Shown here piece by piece: positions 38,080 to 47,654 of a stretch of 64,000 nucleotides of DNA. Below the pieces are notes generated by a model. It was not told where the DNA came from and did no database searches. It saw only the letters and a list, made by a program, of their open reading frames with translations. Within the stretch, counting starts at the first letter, position 1, and each line of letters begins with the position of its first letter. Both the position numbers and the translations under genes were made by a program. The DNA is from Actinomycetes bacterium. Its GTDB lineage: Bacteria > Actinomycetota > Acidimicrobiia > Acidimicrobiales > RAAP-2. The stretch covers positions 1 to 64,000 of the forward strand of contig JAJYAC010000001.1 in the NCBI GenBank assembly GCA_021779735.1, read 5' to 3'.

Positions 38080-38126
38080 CGTCGAGTGGGGGACGCACCG
38101 CGCGCCGGTCCGACCCCCACTCGACG
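38080..38126. repeat. 13-bp perfect inverted repeat between ilv leader and secreted-protein gene
   Basis: CGTCGAGTGGGGG and its exact complement CCCCCACTCGACG are separated by 21 bases. It lies downstream of the secreted-protein stop (38141) and just upstream of the ilv promoter. It may be a terminator without a T-run, or a regulator site for ilvBNC. Confidence 0.6.
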
Positions 38127-38140
38127 AGGGACTTGGTGGG

Positions 38141-39109
38141 TCAGCCTCGGCCACCATCGCCGTGAGACGAACCGGACTGGCCCTGGTCACCACGAGCGTC
38201 GCCACTCGCGTGACCCGTCTGAAACGCGATTGCCGGCACGTAGTACGGAGCGAGATCGTAGAGACCGTTTGCCGCGTCTAAGCCGCCCCAACACGAGGGT
38301 GTATTCGGCGAGTCGAGACGGAACGTGCCCGTGCCCGCCGCGCCCGCGTCGCAGTAGGCGCTGCCCGATGGCGAGTTCTGAAACAGCGTGCCGGGCACGG
38401 TGTCCGCACCGACGCTCACGTTGGTCGGGTCCTGTGAGAGAGCGATGTTCAGCGAGTCGTAGAAGCACCCCTGCTCGGTCGAGTAACACGGCGCAGACGC
38501 GCCAATGGGCGAGGGACCGTAGGTGGTCGTGTTGTAGGAGATGCCGTAGACGAAGGTGGTTGGCAACCTCACGGGGTCGACGTGAAAGTCAACGGTCGTG
38601 TACAGCCCGTGGTAGCAGGACTGCGAGGCCGGGTCGTACCACTCGCCGGCGCTCGTACCCGTGCACTGGCTACTAGCCGACGGACGGTATGGGATGTCGA
38701 AGGTCTTGGTCACCGAGGTGATCAGGCTCCCCGGCGTGTCCGATCCGCTCGCGGGGGCGTTGTAGATGTTCAACGTGATGGGCATCGAGAAAGTGGCGTC
38801 TTCTGGCGTCACGCAGTCCTTCGTCGACCAGCCGCCCGACACGCACGCCCAGCTGCTCAGGCCCAGAATCACGTTCGTGAGTGGGCGATTGCTGAGAGCC
38901 CCCACGGTGACCTCATCACCCAACTCGTTGAAGGCGTAAGCCTGCGCGCCGACGCTCGGCACGTTGGCCGGCGTGGGCACCGGCAGGCTCGAGTACAACA
39001 CCCGTCCACCGCCCGCGTCGGCTGAGGCGACGCTAGATGACACTCCCACCAGCGCCGCGCTACAAAGTACGAGCGCCCCCGCCCAGCGGTACAGTCCGAG
39101 ATGCTCCAT
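38141..39109 (-). CDS. Secreted hypothetical protein
   Basis: A 322-residue protein with a signal peptide (MEHLGLYRWAGALVLCSAAL, cleavage after SSSVASADA). The mature chain is Ser/Thr/Gly-rich and beta-like, with about ten Cys (WACVSGGWSTKDC; SSQCTG; SCYHGLY; PCYSTEQGCF), so it is probably disulfide-stabilised. The tail is Gly/Asp-rich (SGDARGDQGQSGSSHGDGG). No family is recognised. The ATG at 39109 follows GGGAGGACCGGTC, which rules out the longer in-frame start. Confidence 0.75.
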   Translation of the reverse strand: MEHLGLYRWAGALVLCSAALVGVSSSVASADAGGGRVLYSSLPVPTPANVPSVGAQAYAFNELGDEVTVGALSNRPLTNVILGLSSWACVSGGWSTKDCVTPEDATFSMPITLNIYNAPASGSDTPGSLITSVTKTFDIPYRPSASSQCTGTSAGEWYDPASQSCYHGLYTTVDFHVDPVRLPTTFVYGISYNTTTYGPSPIGASAPCYSTEQGCFYDSLNIALSQDPTNVSVGADTVPGTLFQNSPSGSAYCDAGAAGTGTFRLDSPNTPSCWGGLDAANGLYDLAPYYVPAIAFQTGHASGDARGDQGQSGSSHGDGGRG

Positions 39110-39305
39110 GACCGGTCCTCCCTCGTGGCAGTCGCATCGTGGTGACGCGACGTTGCCCATGTCCTCGCCAGCGACGAACGAACCGCCGTTCTACCCAGCA
39201 ACTGGTGAATCGGGGCCAACGTAGCACCGCGCGTTCGCGAGTGATGTTGACACGTCACCACCCAAAAGTGGACCCTAGAACGGCACTCAGGAACGCGGAT
39301 CGCCT

Positions 39306-40985
39306 CTAGGCCGAGGTGACGGCACCCTTCTCGGCCCCCTGGACCAGGCGCGCGAACTTCTCGAGCACGCCGGTCGTGTAGCGAGGCACAAAGGGCTTGA
39401 CGTGCGCGGCGCGCTCGGCGAGAACAGCGGGCTCGACGAGGAGATCTATCGTGTGCGTCGTCACGTCGATCTCGATGAGGTCGCCGTCGTGCACGAGGCC
39501 AATGGGTCCCCCGTCGAGCGCCTCGGGCGCGACGTGTCCCACGCAAAATCCGTGGGTGCCGCCGCTAAAGCGCCCGTCGGTGATGAGTGCCGCGTCGGCG
39601 CCGCGTCCCACGCCCTTCATCGCTCCGGTCACCGCGAGCATCTCTCGCATGCCCGGACCGGACTTGGGACCCTCGTAGCGGATCACGACGACGTCGCCGG
39701 CGTTGATCTCATCGGCCATGATCGCGGCCATGGCGGCGTCTTCTCCGTCAAAGACGCGCGCGGGTCCCCGGAAGGTCAAGTTGTCAATTCCCGCGACCTT
39801 GACGACCGAGCCCTTGGGGGCGAGCGATCCCGTCAGAACGGCGATGCCGCCGCGCTCGTGGATGGGGTCACTGAGGGGGTGAATCACCACGCCGTCGGGG
39901 GCCTTCGCACCGTAGGCGGCGAGGTTCTCGGCCATGGTCTTGCCGGTGACAGTCATCACGTCGCCGTGGAGCAGACCGTGATCGAGCAGGAGCTGGAGCA
40001 CGACCGGGACGCCGCCGATGCGATCGATATCGGCCATGTGGAACTTGCCGTGGGGCTTCGTGTCGGCCAGGTGCGGCACGCGCGCGGCGATCCGGTTGAA
40101 GTCCTCGAGCTCGAGCGCGACGCGGGCCTCGTGGGCGATGGCGAGCAGGTGAAGAACGGCGTTCGTGGATCCACCCAGGGCCATGACTATGGCGATCGCG
40201 TTCTCGAAGGCCTTCTTGGTCATGATCTGACGCGCCGTGATGCCCAGGTCCAAGAGGTTGAGCACCGCGAGTCCCGAGGCGTAGGCGTACTCGTCACGAC
40301 GCGGGTCGACTGAGGGGACCGACGCGCTGCCCAGCAGTGACATCCCCAACGCCTCCCCGACGCTCGCCATGGTGTTGGCCGTGAACATCCCCGCGCAGCT
40401 GCCCTCCCCAGGACAGGCCGCGCACTCAATCGCCTTGAGCTCCTCGTCGCTCATCTTGCCCACCGCGTTGGCGCCGACGGCTTCGAAGACCGAGACGATG
40501 TCGAGTGCTTCACCGTCGTGCTCGCCGGGCAGGATGGTCCCGCCATAGAGGAAGACGGCGGGCACGTCCAATCGCGCGGCCGCCATGAGCATGCCGGGCA
40601 AGGACTTGTCACAGCCCGCGAAGGTGACCATGGCGTCAAAGCGCTCGGCGTGCATCACCGTCTCCACCGAATCCGCAATCACCTCGCGCGAGACGAGTGA
40701 GGCCCGCATCCCCTCGTGGCCCATCGAGATGCCGTCGGAGACCGCAATCGTGACGAATTCAAAGGGCACTCCCCCGGCGTCGCGCACGGCGACCTTGGCG
40801 CGCTTAGCCAGGCGGTCGAGGGGCAGATTGCAGGGGGTCACTTCGTTCCAGCTCGAGGCCACGCCGATCTGGGGCTTGACCATGTCCGCGTCGCCCAGGC
40901 CCATCGCGCGAAGCATCGCCCGTGCCGGGGCGCGGTTCTTGCCCAGGGTGACCTCGGAGCTGCGCGGAGTGGGGTGCGGTGTCAT
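39306..40985 (-). CDS. ilvD: Dihydroxy-acid dehydratase
   Basis: A protein of about 559 residues that dehydrates dihydroxyisovalerate and dihydroxymethylvalerate in valine and isoleucine synthesis. Cys ligands of the iron-sulfur cluster are visible in [20 protein letters not shown] and [19 protein letters not shown]; the Mg/substrate region is [19 protein letters not shown], and the C-terminal [20 protein letters not shown] is typical. The ATG at 40985 has a TAGACT -10 box six bases upstream and no Shine-Dalgarno. It is a separate unit, not under the ilvB attenuator. Confidence 0.95.
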   Translation of the reverse strand: MTPHPTPRSSEVTLGKNRAPARAMLRAMGLGDADMVKPQIGVASSWNEVTPCNLPLDRLAKRAKVAVRDAGGVPFEFVTIAVSDGISMGHEGMRASLVSREVIADSVETVMHAERFDAMVTFAGCDKSLPGMLMAAARLDVPAVFLYGGTILPGEHDGEALDIVSVFEAVGANAVGKMSDEELKAIECAACPGEGSCAGMFTANTMASVGEALGMSLLGSASVPSVDPRRDEYAYASGLAVLNLLDLGITARQIMTKKAFENAIAIVMALGGSTNAVLHLLAIAHEARVALELEDFNRIAARVPHLADTKPHGKFHMADIDRIGGVPVVLQLLLDHGLLHGDVMTVTGKTMAENLAAYGAKAPDGVVIHPLSDPIHERGGIAVLTGSLAPKGSVVKVAGIDNLTFRGPARVFDGEDAAMAAIMADEINAGDVVVIRYEGPKSGPGMREMLAVTGAMKGVGRGADAALITDGRFSGGTHGFCVGHVAPEALDGGPIGLVHDGDLIEIDVTTHTIDLLVEPAVLAERAAHVKPFVPRYTTGVLEKFARLVQGAEKGAVTSA

Positions 40986-40991
40986 GTCCAA

Positions 40992-40997
40992 AGTCTA
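40992..40997 (-). promoter_or_regulatory. -10 box TAGACT, leaderless start of ilvD
   Basis: Minus-strand TAGACT followed by TTGGAC and the ilvD ATG. Confidence 0.55.
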
Positions 40998-41156
40998 CGA
41001 GAGGCGCTCTCGTGCCTCGGCGGCGCGACGTGGAAGTCGCCGTGGCGCGGTTACGCATCGTTGAGCGGCGACTCGCGGATCCCACGAGTCAGCACCGCGA
41101 CATCCCTGCCACGCCCTAGGCAACGGCGAGAAGCGAGCTCGGGTGTCTGAGAGTTG

Positions 41157-42155
41157 CTAGCGGCCCGCGACGATGCTGACCGACTGATACGGGTCGAGCA
41201 GCTCGACCCACGTTTGTCCCGGTCGAAGCGTGATGACCTTGCCCGCGGCGTCAAAGAGCACCATCGGTTTGTCGATGTTCGAGCGTCGCCAGGTGCCTCG
41301 CTCGAGGCGTCCGTCGCTAAAGACTGCAACGGGGCCCGTGCCGGTGAGAATCGCCTCTGATCCCTCGACGCCGGCTCCCCCTCGATAGGTCACGTTCATC
41401 ACCACCACGTTGGCGGGCGAGAGTCTCTGACCCGTGGCGGTGACGTCGGCGTGGCCAAAAATCGAACGATCCCACGACTTGCTTAGCGCGTTCCACTGGT
41501 ACGACGTCGCGAAGCCCGCGGAGAACCCCACGCTGAACGAGGAAATGGGCCGCCCGAGCGCGGGCGCGCTCGCCCTCGCGTAGCGAAACTGCGCGGGCGG
41601 GGGAATCGGACGACCCCCCATCGCCATCAACTTCAGGGGATAGGCGTAGAGGTTGTGGGGTGCGTAGCGCGCGCTAGAGCGAAACATCGCCCCACGCGAG
41701 AGCGACTCATCAACGAAGTGCACGGGGGCCGTCGCGATGCTCGCCAGAGCGTAGGCCGCACCGCCAGAACAGACGAAGATGCCCCCGAGGGACGACACGA
41801 TCTCGCGATCGCTGCGTCGCACCGAGCGAATCGGACCCACCACCGTGGGCAGGCGCGAGTTGAAGATCGCGGCGAGGCGCGTAATGCCGCCCTCGACGAT
41901 CTCCTCGTAGACGATGTCCGCGTCTTGAAGACCCGACTGGGGGTGGGCCTCGGGGGTGTTGTCGATCTTGATCGTGAGAGCCGATCGCCGCTTGGTGACT
42001 CGGGTGGGATCTGCCACCCCGGTCAGGGGCGCCACGTAGGCAGCACGCACCGTCGTGGTGGTGCTCGACGGCGTCGTCGTCGAATCGGCCCCCGCCAGCG
42101 TCACCGAGCCCGCGAGCAACGCGGGAACGAGCACGAAGAGGCTGAAGCGGCGCAC
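41157..42155 (-). CDS. DUF3048 (YerB-like) exported protein
   Basis: A 332-residue protein with an N-terminal signal segment (VRRFSLFVLVPALLAGSVTL) and a Thr-rich linker, followed by a DUF3048 domain: APLTGVADPTRVTKRRSALTIKIDN, ADIVYEEIVEGGITRLAAIFNS, GPIRSVRRSD, and the C-terminal FGHADVTATGQRLSPANVVV...GRTWVELL-like part. The molecular role of DUF3048 is unknown; it is common on Gram-positive cell surfaces. The start GTG at 42155 is set by a TAAGTT box seven bases upstream, which separates it from the gatB gene it follows. Confidence 0.85.
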   Translation of the reverse strand: MRRFSLFVLVPALLAGSVTLAGADSTTTPSSTTTTVRAAYVAPLTGVADPTRVTKRRSALTIKIDNTPEAHPQSGLQDADIVYEEIVEGGITRLAAIFNSRLPTVVGPIRSVRRSDREIVSSLGGIFVCSGGAAYALASIATAPVHFVDESLSRGAMFRSSARYAPHNLYAYPLKLMAMGGRPIPPPAQFRYARASAPALGRPISSFSVGFSAGFATSYQWNALSKSWDRSIFGHADVTATGQRLSPANVVVMNVTYRGGAGVEGSEAILTGTGPVAVFSDGRLERGTWRRSNIDKPMVLFDAAGKVITLRPGQTWVELLDPYQSVSIVAGR

Positions 42156-42162
42156 GAGGGCG

Positions 42163-42168
42163 AACTTA
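42163..42168 (-). promoter_or_regulatory. -10 box TAAGTT, leaderless start
   Basis: Minus-strand TAAGTT followed by seven bases and the GTG at 42155. Confidence 0.5.
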
Positions 42169-42175
42169 GTGGATG

Positions 42176-43600
42176 TCAGCGACGGGCCTGCAGCTCGGCG
42201 ATAACCGCCTTGCCGTTGGCCTGACCGCGCGTGGCCTTCATCACGAGACCAATGAAAAACTGGGCCAGCTTGTCGTCGCCGTCGCGGTAGCGCCCCCACT
42301 CCTCGGGGTGCTCGGCGATGAGCGTCGCGACGATGTCGCCCAGGGCGCTCGCCGCGAGTTGCTCAAATCCGCGCGCGGCGGCGACGTCGCGCGGGTCCGC
42401 GCCGCTCGCGAGCACCTCGGCGAGGACCGTCTTGGTCTGGGTGGCCGAGAGCTCCCCGCGCTGCTCCATGGCCAACGTCGCCACGAAGCCCTCGACGCGC
42501 GAGGGGTCTAGCGACTCCAGGCCGGCGAGCTCGTTCGCCGCGCGGTTCAGGGCGAGCCCGGCGTCCACCCCGGCGAGGGCCGCGGCGCGCACCCACGGGT
42601 CCAGTCCGAGGTCGACCACCACCGTCACGGCGTCGAGCTGGGCGTCGGAGGGACTTCCCAGCAGGGCCGTCATCTCGCGACGCCGCTCGGCGGGCATCGG
42701 CGCGAGCGAGGCGCGCACGCGAGCCTGCCACTCGTCGCTCGGCGCGAGGTCCACGAGGTCGGGTTCGCGGAAGTAGCGATAGTCCTCGGCCTCCTCCTTG
42801 ATTCGCATCGTCGAGGTCTCGCCACGCGTTTCGTCCCAGTGGCGCGTCTCCTGGCGCACGGTGCCGCCGTCTTCGAGGAGATCGACCTGACGAGCGGCCT
42901 CGTAGTCAATAGCTCGCCCCAGGGAGCGCAGCGAGTTGAGATTCTTGATCTCGCAGCGCGTGCCGAAGGCGTCACCGCTACGACGCACCGAGACGTTCGC
43001 GTCAATACGCATCGAGCCTTCCTCCATGCGCCCGTCCGAGGCGTTGGTCGCAATGAGAATCCCACGCAGCTCAGACGCGTAGGCCCGCGCCTGGGCCGAG
43101 GACCGGATGTCGGGACCCGAGACGATCTCCACCAGGGGCACTCCCGAACGGTTGTAGTCCACGAGAGAGCGGTCCGCGCCGTGCAGTCGACCCGAGCCAC
43201 CCAAGTGCGTGGACTTGCCGGTGTCCTCTTCGAGGTGGGCGCGCTCGATGGAGACCCGCGACCCGTCGGGCAGATCGATGTAGCCCGCGGCGTTGATCGG
43301 CAGGTCGTACTGGGAGATCTGAAAGTCCTTGGGCATGTCGGGATAGAAGTAGTTCTTGCGGTGAAACGTCGAGGGCGCAATCGTGCAGTGCAGCGCCGCG
43401 CCGATCGCCATGGCCAACTCCACCGCGCGCTCGTTGAGCACGGGCAGTGACCCGGGCAGTCCCAGGCACACCGGGCAGACGTTGGTGTTGGGCTCGGCGC
43501 CGAAGTTGTTCGCGCAGCCACAGAACATCTTGGTCTTGGTGAGTAGCTCGGTGTGGACCTCGAGGCCCACGACCATCTCCCATCCGTCGGGCAAGCTCAC
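42176..43600 (-). CDS. gatB: Asp/Glu-tRNA(Asn/Gln) amidotransferase subunit B
   Basis: A 474-residue subunit that binds the misacylated tRNA and carries the kinase site. The N-terminal GLEVHTELLTKTKMFCGCAN and NVCPVCLGLPGSLPVLN hold the zinc cysteines; YFYPDMPKDFQISQYDLP, RAHLEEDTGKS, and YNRSGVPLVEIVSGPDI follow. The C-terminal helical YqeY-like tail ends at a normal length. It overlaps gatA by four bases in a gatC-gatA-gatB order. Its presence indicates that Gln-tRNA and/or Asn-tRNA is made by the indirect route. Confidence 0.96.
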   Translation of the reverse strand: MSLPDGWEMVVGLEVHTELLTKTKMFCGCANNFGAEPNTNVCPVCLGLPGSLPVLNERAVELAMAIGAALHCTIAPSTFHRKNYFYPDMPKDFQISQYDLPINAAGYIDLPDGSRVSIERAHLEEDTGKSTHLGGSGRLHGADRSLVDYNRSGVPLVEIVSGPDIRSSAQARAYASELRGILIATNASDGRMEEGSMRIDANVSVRRSGDAFGTRCEIKNLNSLRSLGRAIDYEAARQVDLLEDGGTVRQETRHWDETRGETSTMRIKEEAEDYRYFREPDLVDLAPSDEWQARVRASLAPMPAERRREMTALLGSPSDAQLDAVTVVVDLGLDPWVRAAALAGVDAGLALNRAANELAGLESLDPSRVEGFVATLAMEQRGELSATQTKTVLAEVLASGADPRDVAAARGFEQLAASALGDIVATLIAEHPEEWGRYRDGDDKLAQFFIGLVMKATRGQANGKAVIAELQARR

Positions 43601-45006
43601 GAGGCCTCCAGCACCGCGGCCGCCGCGAAGAGCCGCGCCTCGCTACGCCCCGGGCCGAGCAGTTGGACGCCAATGGGCAGTCCCGACTCGCCCACGCCAA
43701 AGGGCACGGAGATCGCGGCCTCGCCGGCCAGGTTGGTGGGAATGGTGAAGACGTCTGAGAGGTACATAGCCATGGGGTCTTGGGCCTTAGCCCCGATCTC
43801 GAAGGCGACCGTGGGCGTCGTGGCCCCGAGGAGGAGGTCGCACTGGCCGTAGGCGCGCGCGAACGCCTCGATCATGCGAGTGCGTACCTTGAGGGCCTGG
43901 CCGTAGTACGCGTCGTAGTAGCCGGCCGACAGGGCGTAGGTGCCGAGCATGATGCGCCGCTTGACCTCGTCGCCGAAGCCCGCGCTGCGCGTGAGCTCGT
44001 TCGTGGCCGTCACGTCCTCGCCCTCGACGCGCAGCCCGTAGCGCACGCCGTCGTAACGCGCGAGGTTGCTCGAGGCCTCGGCCGGGGCGATGAGGTAGTA
44101 GGCCGAGAGTCCCAGGTGCAACTCGGGAATCGAGATCTCGATGACGTTCGCGCCCGCGCCCGCGAGGGTGTCGGCCGCCCGTCGCACCGCGGCGACTATC
44201 TCGGGGTCGGCGCCCTCGAGCAACTCGCGCACGAGTCCGACCGTACGCCCGGCCACCCCGTCATCGAGGTGTTCGAGCAGACGCGGCGACGCCTCGGGCA
44301 ACGAGGTCGAATCCATCGGGTCGTGGCCTGCGATCACCTCGAGTACCAGGGCCGCGTCGGCGACGTTGGCCGCGAAGGGCCCGATCTGATCGAGCGAACT
44401 GGCGAAGGCAATGAGTCCGTAGCGCGAGACGAGCCCGTAGGTCGGCTTCACCCCGACGAGGCCGCAAAGCGCGGCGGGCTGGCGGATGGAACCACCCGTA
44501 TCGCTGCCCAGGGAGATCGGCGTCATTCCCGCGGCCACCGCCGCGGCCGAACCACCGCTCGAGCCGCCGGGAACGCGTGAGGGATCGAGTGGATTGCGCG
44601 TGGGCCCGAACGCGGAGGTCTCCGTGGACGAGCCCATCGCGAACTCATCTAAGTTGGTCTTGCCCACCGGCACGGCGCCCGCGCCCACCAGTCGCTCGAC
44701 GACCGTCGCGCTGTAGGGGGGGCGCCAGCCCTCGAGGATGCGCGAGGAGCACGTGGTCGGCACGCCGCGCTGGCAGAGGTTGTCCTTGAGAGCGACGGGC
44801 ACGCCGGTGAGCACGCCGGGATCGAGTCCCTCGGAAATGCGCTCGTCGACTCGTCGCGCGGCGCGGTACGCGCCCTCGTCGTCGACGTGGAGAAACACGT
44901 TGAGCTCGCCGTTGCGTGCGGCGATCGCCGCGAGCGAGTTCTCGAGCTCGGATACCGCGGTGGTCTCGCCCGCACGAACACGCGCCGCGATATCGCGGGC
45001 GCTCAC
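43597..45006 (-). CDS. gatA: Asp/Glu-tRNA(Asn/Gln) amidotransferase subunit A
   Basis: A 469-residue amidase-family glutaminase that frees ammonia for GatB. The Ser-cisSer-Lys triad is in VALKDNLC (Lys), and in PGGSSGGSAAAVAAGMTPISLGSDTGGSIRQPA (two Ser). ETSAFGPTRNPLDPSRV is also typical. The GTG start overlaps the gatC stop, and the stop overlaps the gatB start. Confidence 0.96.
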   Translation of the reverse strand: MSARDIAARVRAGETTAVSELENSLAAIAARNGELNVFLHVDDEGAYRAARRVDERISEGLDPGVLTGVPVALKDNLCQRGVPTTCSSRILEGWRPPYSATVVERLVGAGAVPVGKTNLDEFAMGSSTETSAFGPTRNPLDPSRVPGGSSGGSAAAVAAGMTPISLGSDTGGSIRQPAALCGLVGVKPTYGLVSRYGLIAFASSLDQIGPFAANVADAALVLEVIAGHDPMDSTSLPEASPRLLEHLDDGVAGRTVGLVRELLEGADPEIVAAVRRAADTLAGAGANVIEISIPELHLGLSAYYLIAPAEASSNLARYDGVRYGLRVEGEDVTATNELTRSAGFGDEVKRRIMLGTYALSAGYYDAYYGQALKVRTRMIEAFARAYGQCDLLLGATTPTVAFEIGAKAQDPMAMYLSDVFTIPTNLAGEAAISVPFGVGESGLPIGVQLLGPGRSEARLFAAAAVLEAS

Positions 45007-45305
45007 GGCGCCTCGCCCATGATGCGCGGCACCGCGAAGCGGCCGTCCTCGGCGTCGGGGGCCATGGCGAGCACCTCGTCACGGTCGAGACTCGTGCGCA
45101 CCTCGTCCGCGCGCACGACGTTCACGAGACCAAAGGGGTGCGCGGTCGGCTTCACGCCCTCGAGGTCGAGCTCGTTCATGTCCGCCGCGTGCTCGAGCAC
45201 CTGGCCGAGCTGGGCCGTGAAGAGATCGAGCTCGGTGTCACTGAGGCGCAGACGAGCCAGATGGGCGACGTGGGCGACCTCGTCGCGTGTCAGAGGGTGG
45301 GTCAC
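45003..45305 (-). CDS. gatC: Asp/Glu-tRNA(Asn/Gln) amidotransferase subunit C
   Basis: A 100-residue subunit that wraps GatA and stabilises the complex. It has the conserved LTRDEVAHVAHLARLRLSD, followed by FTAQLGQVLEHAADMNELD and the C-terminal DEVLAMAPDAEDGRFAVPRI. The GTG at 45305 overlaps the upstream esterase stop; longer in-frame starts lie within the esterase gene and are rejected. The operon reads esterase-gatC-gatA-gatB. Confidence 0.94.
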   Translation of the reverse strand: MTHPLTRDEVAHVAHLARLRLSDTELDLFTAQLGQVLEHAADMNELDLEGVKPTAHPFGLVNVVRADEVRTSLDRDEVLAMAPDAEDGRFAVPRIMGEAP

Positions 45306-46054
45306 GGGCGAAGGGTCCGCTCGAGGAAGGAGAGGGTCGCCGACTCGACCAGCGCCTGGTCGTTGTCGAGGGTGGCGACGTGGTACGAGTCCTCGAGCCA
45401 GATGCGCTCGAGGGGTCCCCCGCAACGAGCGACGAGCTCGTCGCCGTTATCGGCCGTGACGACGTGATCCTCGCGGCTCTGCAGCAAGAGCGCGGGCGCG
45501 CTGATCGCCTCAAGCTTCACGTTCAGCGCCGCGACGCCGTCGAAGAGGCTCTTGGCGCACGCGAGCGGCGTCGCCGGGTAGGAGCCCTCGCTGACCCCTT
45601 CCTTCTTGATGTCCTCACCTACCGAGTCGAACTCCTCGATCCCCGCGGCGAGCAGTTCCTCGAGCCCGGCGTAGAGCTCGGCGGGCACCGCCTTGACGAG
45701 AGGGTTGATGAAGACGCAGCCCGCCACCTCGCGCTCGAGGGCGACGTGGGCGGTCAGCCCTCCGCCCATCGACAAGCCGACCACCGCCACCGCCTCACAG
45801 CGCGCCGCGAGGTCGTCGTAGGCCGCGAGCGCGGCGCCGCTCCAGTCGGACCAGTCGGTGGACTTCATGTCCTCGATGGTGGTGCCGTGGCCCGGCAGGC
45901 GTGGCAGCTCAACCGTGAAGCCCGCGTCGGCGACCGCCCGGGCGAGGGGGCGCATCGAGGCGGGACTCCCCGTGAAACCGTGCAGCACGAGAACCCCAAA
46001 GGGCCCTCCGGAAAAGGAGAACGGCTCAGCGCCGGGCATCAAGGGTGTGCTCAT
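45302..46054 (-). CDS. Alpha/beta-hydrolase (carboxylesterase / monoacylglycerol lipase type)
   Basis: A 250-residue hydrolase with the triad Ser95 (VVGLSMGGGL), Asp196 (LLLQSREDHVV) and His225 (LEDSYHVATLDND), and the oxyanion motif LVLHGFTGSP. The combination fits Est30-like carboxylesterases and monoglyceride lipases. A TAAAGT box seven bases upstream of the ATG predicts that this gene opens the esterase-gatCAB transcript. Why an esterase is coupled to tRNA amidation is not clear, but the four-base overlap with gatC is firm. Confidence 0.9.
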   Translation of the reverse strand: MSTPLMPGAEPFSFSGGPFGVLVLHGFTGSPASMRPLARAVADAGFTVELPRLPGHGTTIEDMKSTDWSDWSGAALAAYDDLAARCEAVAVVGLSMGGGLTAHVALEREVAGCVFINPLVKAVPAELYAGLEELLAAGIEEFDSVGEDIKKEGVSEGSYPATPLACAKSLFDGVAALNVKLEAISAPALLLQSREDHVVTADNGDELVARCGGPLERIWLEDSYHVATLDNDQALVESATLSFLERTLRP

Positions 46055-46061
46055 GAGAGAG

Positions 46062-46067
46062 ACTTTA
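46062..46067 (-). promoter_or_regulatory. -10 box TAAAGT, leaderless start of the esterase-gatCAB unit
   Basis: Minus-strand TAAAGT followed by CTCTCTC and the ATG at 46054; it overlaps the stop codon of the MFS gene upstream. Confidence 0.5.
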
Positions 46068-47654
46068 CCGGTCGCGCTGACGAGGGCGAGTCGGTCGAGG
46101 CACGTCGCGCAAGAAGAGTGCCGCCACCACGCCCGCCCCGGCGACGACCGCGCCGACGCTAAAGGGGGTGCGAAACGTCGCGAGGAGGGCCGGACCCGCG
46201 GCGGCGTCGGTAAGGTGGCCGCGACGCACGAGAGACTGCTGGATCGTCTCGAGGATTTCGATGCCGGCGACCTCGCCCACCTGCACCGAGAGCATCTGCG
46301 CAGCCGACATCACTCCGAACTCGCTGGCGCGCACCTCGTTGGCCATCACCGAGCTCGACGACGGCATCGCCACGCCCATTCCGAGGCCCGAGAGAGCGAG
46401 AGCGATCACGACCTCGAGGGCGCCCGAGGAGGGCGTGAGCAGGGCGAAGATGCCCATGGAGGCGGCGAGGAAGCTGGCACCGGCGATCGCACTGACACGC
46501 TCGCCGATGCGCATCGCCACGTAGCCCGCGATGGGCGAGCTGACGGCGAAGACGATGGGCCGCGCCACCGCAATGGCGCCCACGCGCGCGATCGAGTATC
46601 CGTAGCCGCGCTCCATGAGCAGGGGGAAGAGAAAGAAGCCCCCGAAGTAGGCGAAGGTCGCGGCCCCGCGCATCACCATCGGCATGACGAAGTTGCGCCG
46701 GCGAAAGTAGTGCGGTGGGATCAGCGGATGGGCGGCGTGGTTGAGCCGGTATATAAACACCACCACCAACACGACGCCCCCCGCGCCGAGCGCAAGGATC
46801 CATCCGCTCGTCCAGCCACGCGTGGGGGCCAGTGAGAGAGCCAACATCACACACAGCACGCTCGCCGACAGCGCCCAACTGCCGAGCCAGTCCATCGAAC
46901 GAAACGCCTCACGGGCACCATCGCTTTCGCGCACCCCCTCACCGCGCGGCAGCACGATCCACACCACCACCAGTGAGAGCGCGATGAGTACCAACTGCAC
47001 CCAGAACAGGGCGCGCCACCCAAAGGCCGCGATGATCGGCGAGCCCAGTGACACGCCGATCACCGGGCCCCCCGCGCCCACGAGTGACCACCAACCCATC
47101 GCCTTGACGCGTGTCTCGGGCGAGAAGGCCAGTGAGATGAGCGCTCCCGATGCCGTGCCCGTCGCGGCGCCCTGGAGCCCGTCGAGCGTGCGCGCGGCGA
47201 GCAGCCATCCCGCGTTGGCGGCGAGCGCCGTGAGAGCCGCGGTACCTATCGCGCTCGCCAGGCCCGCGAGGTAGAGCCGGCGATGCCCCCATAGGTCGCC
47301 GACCTTGCCCAGGATCGGTGCGGCCAGGCCGTAGGCGAGGAGGGGTCCGATCATCGTCCAGGTCAGTACGTTGACAGACGTGTGCAGCTGGCCGGCCACC
47401 GTGGGCAGGGCCACGATGAAAACGGTGAACGTGAAGTTCAAGGCGAGCAGGCCCGCGAGCAGAGCCCACAGCACCCACCACGAGTGACGCGACGACGTGC
47501 TCGCGCGCGTCTGAACGCGCTCGCGCAGCAGCAAAATCCAATTGAGGTCGCTGCTCGCCTCGACGCCGAGGGGATTGAAGGCGACCCCCGCGGGGTCGGT
47601 CTGCGCGCTGAGAAGCCCGTCGGGATCCTCGCGGTCGGCGTGCGGGCCGCTCAC
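46065..47654 (-). CDS. MFS transporter, 14-helix DHA2 type
   Basis: A 529-residue drug:H+ antiporter-like protein. A 55-residue charged N-terminus precedes about 14 helices; motif A is seen as GKVGDLWGHRRLYLAGLA and motif C-like glycines in LVGAGGPVIGVSLGSPII. The insert after helix 6 and the total length fit the DHA2 (EmrB/QacA) group. Substrate is unknown. The GTG start overlaps the stop of the upstream SDR, so both are co-transcribed. Confidence 0.88.
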   Translation of the reverse strand: MSGPHADREDPDGLLSAQTDPAGVAFNPLGVEASSDLNWILLLRERVQTRASTSSRHSWWVLWALLAGLLALNFTFTVFIVALPTVAGQLHTSVNVLTWTMIGPLLAYGLAAPILGKVGDLWGHRRLYLAGLASAIGTAALTALAANAGWLLAARTLDGLQGAATGTASGALISLAFSPETRVKAMGWWSLVGAGGPVIGVSLGSPIIAAFGWRALFWVQLVLIALSLVVVWIVLPRGEGVRESDGAREAFRSMDWLGSWALSASVLCVMLALSLAPTRGWTSGWILALGAGGVVLVVVFIYRLNHAAHPLIPPHYFRRRNFVMPMVMRGAATFAYFGGFFLFPLLMERGYGYSIARVGAIAVARPIVFAVSSPIAGYVAMRIGERVSAIAGASFLAASMGIFALLTPSSGALEVVIALALSGLGMGVAMPSSSSVMANEVRASEFGVMSAAQMLSVQVGEVAGIEILETIQQSLVRRGHLTDAAAGPALLATFRTPFSVGAVVAGAGVVAALFLRDVPRPTRPRQRDR

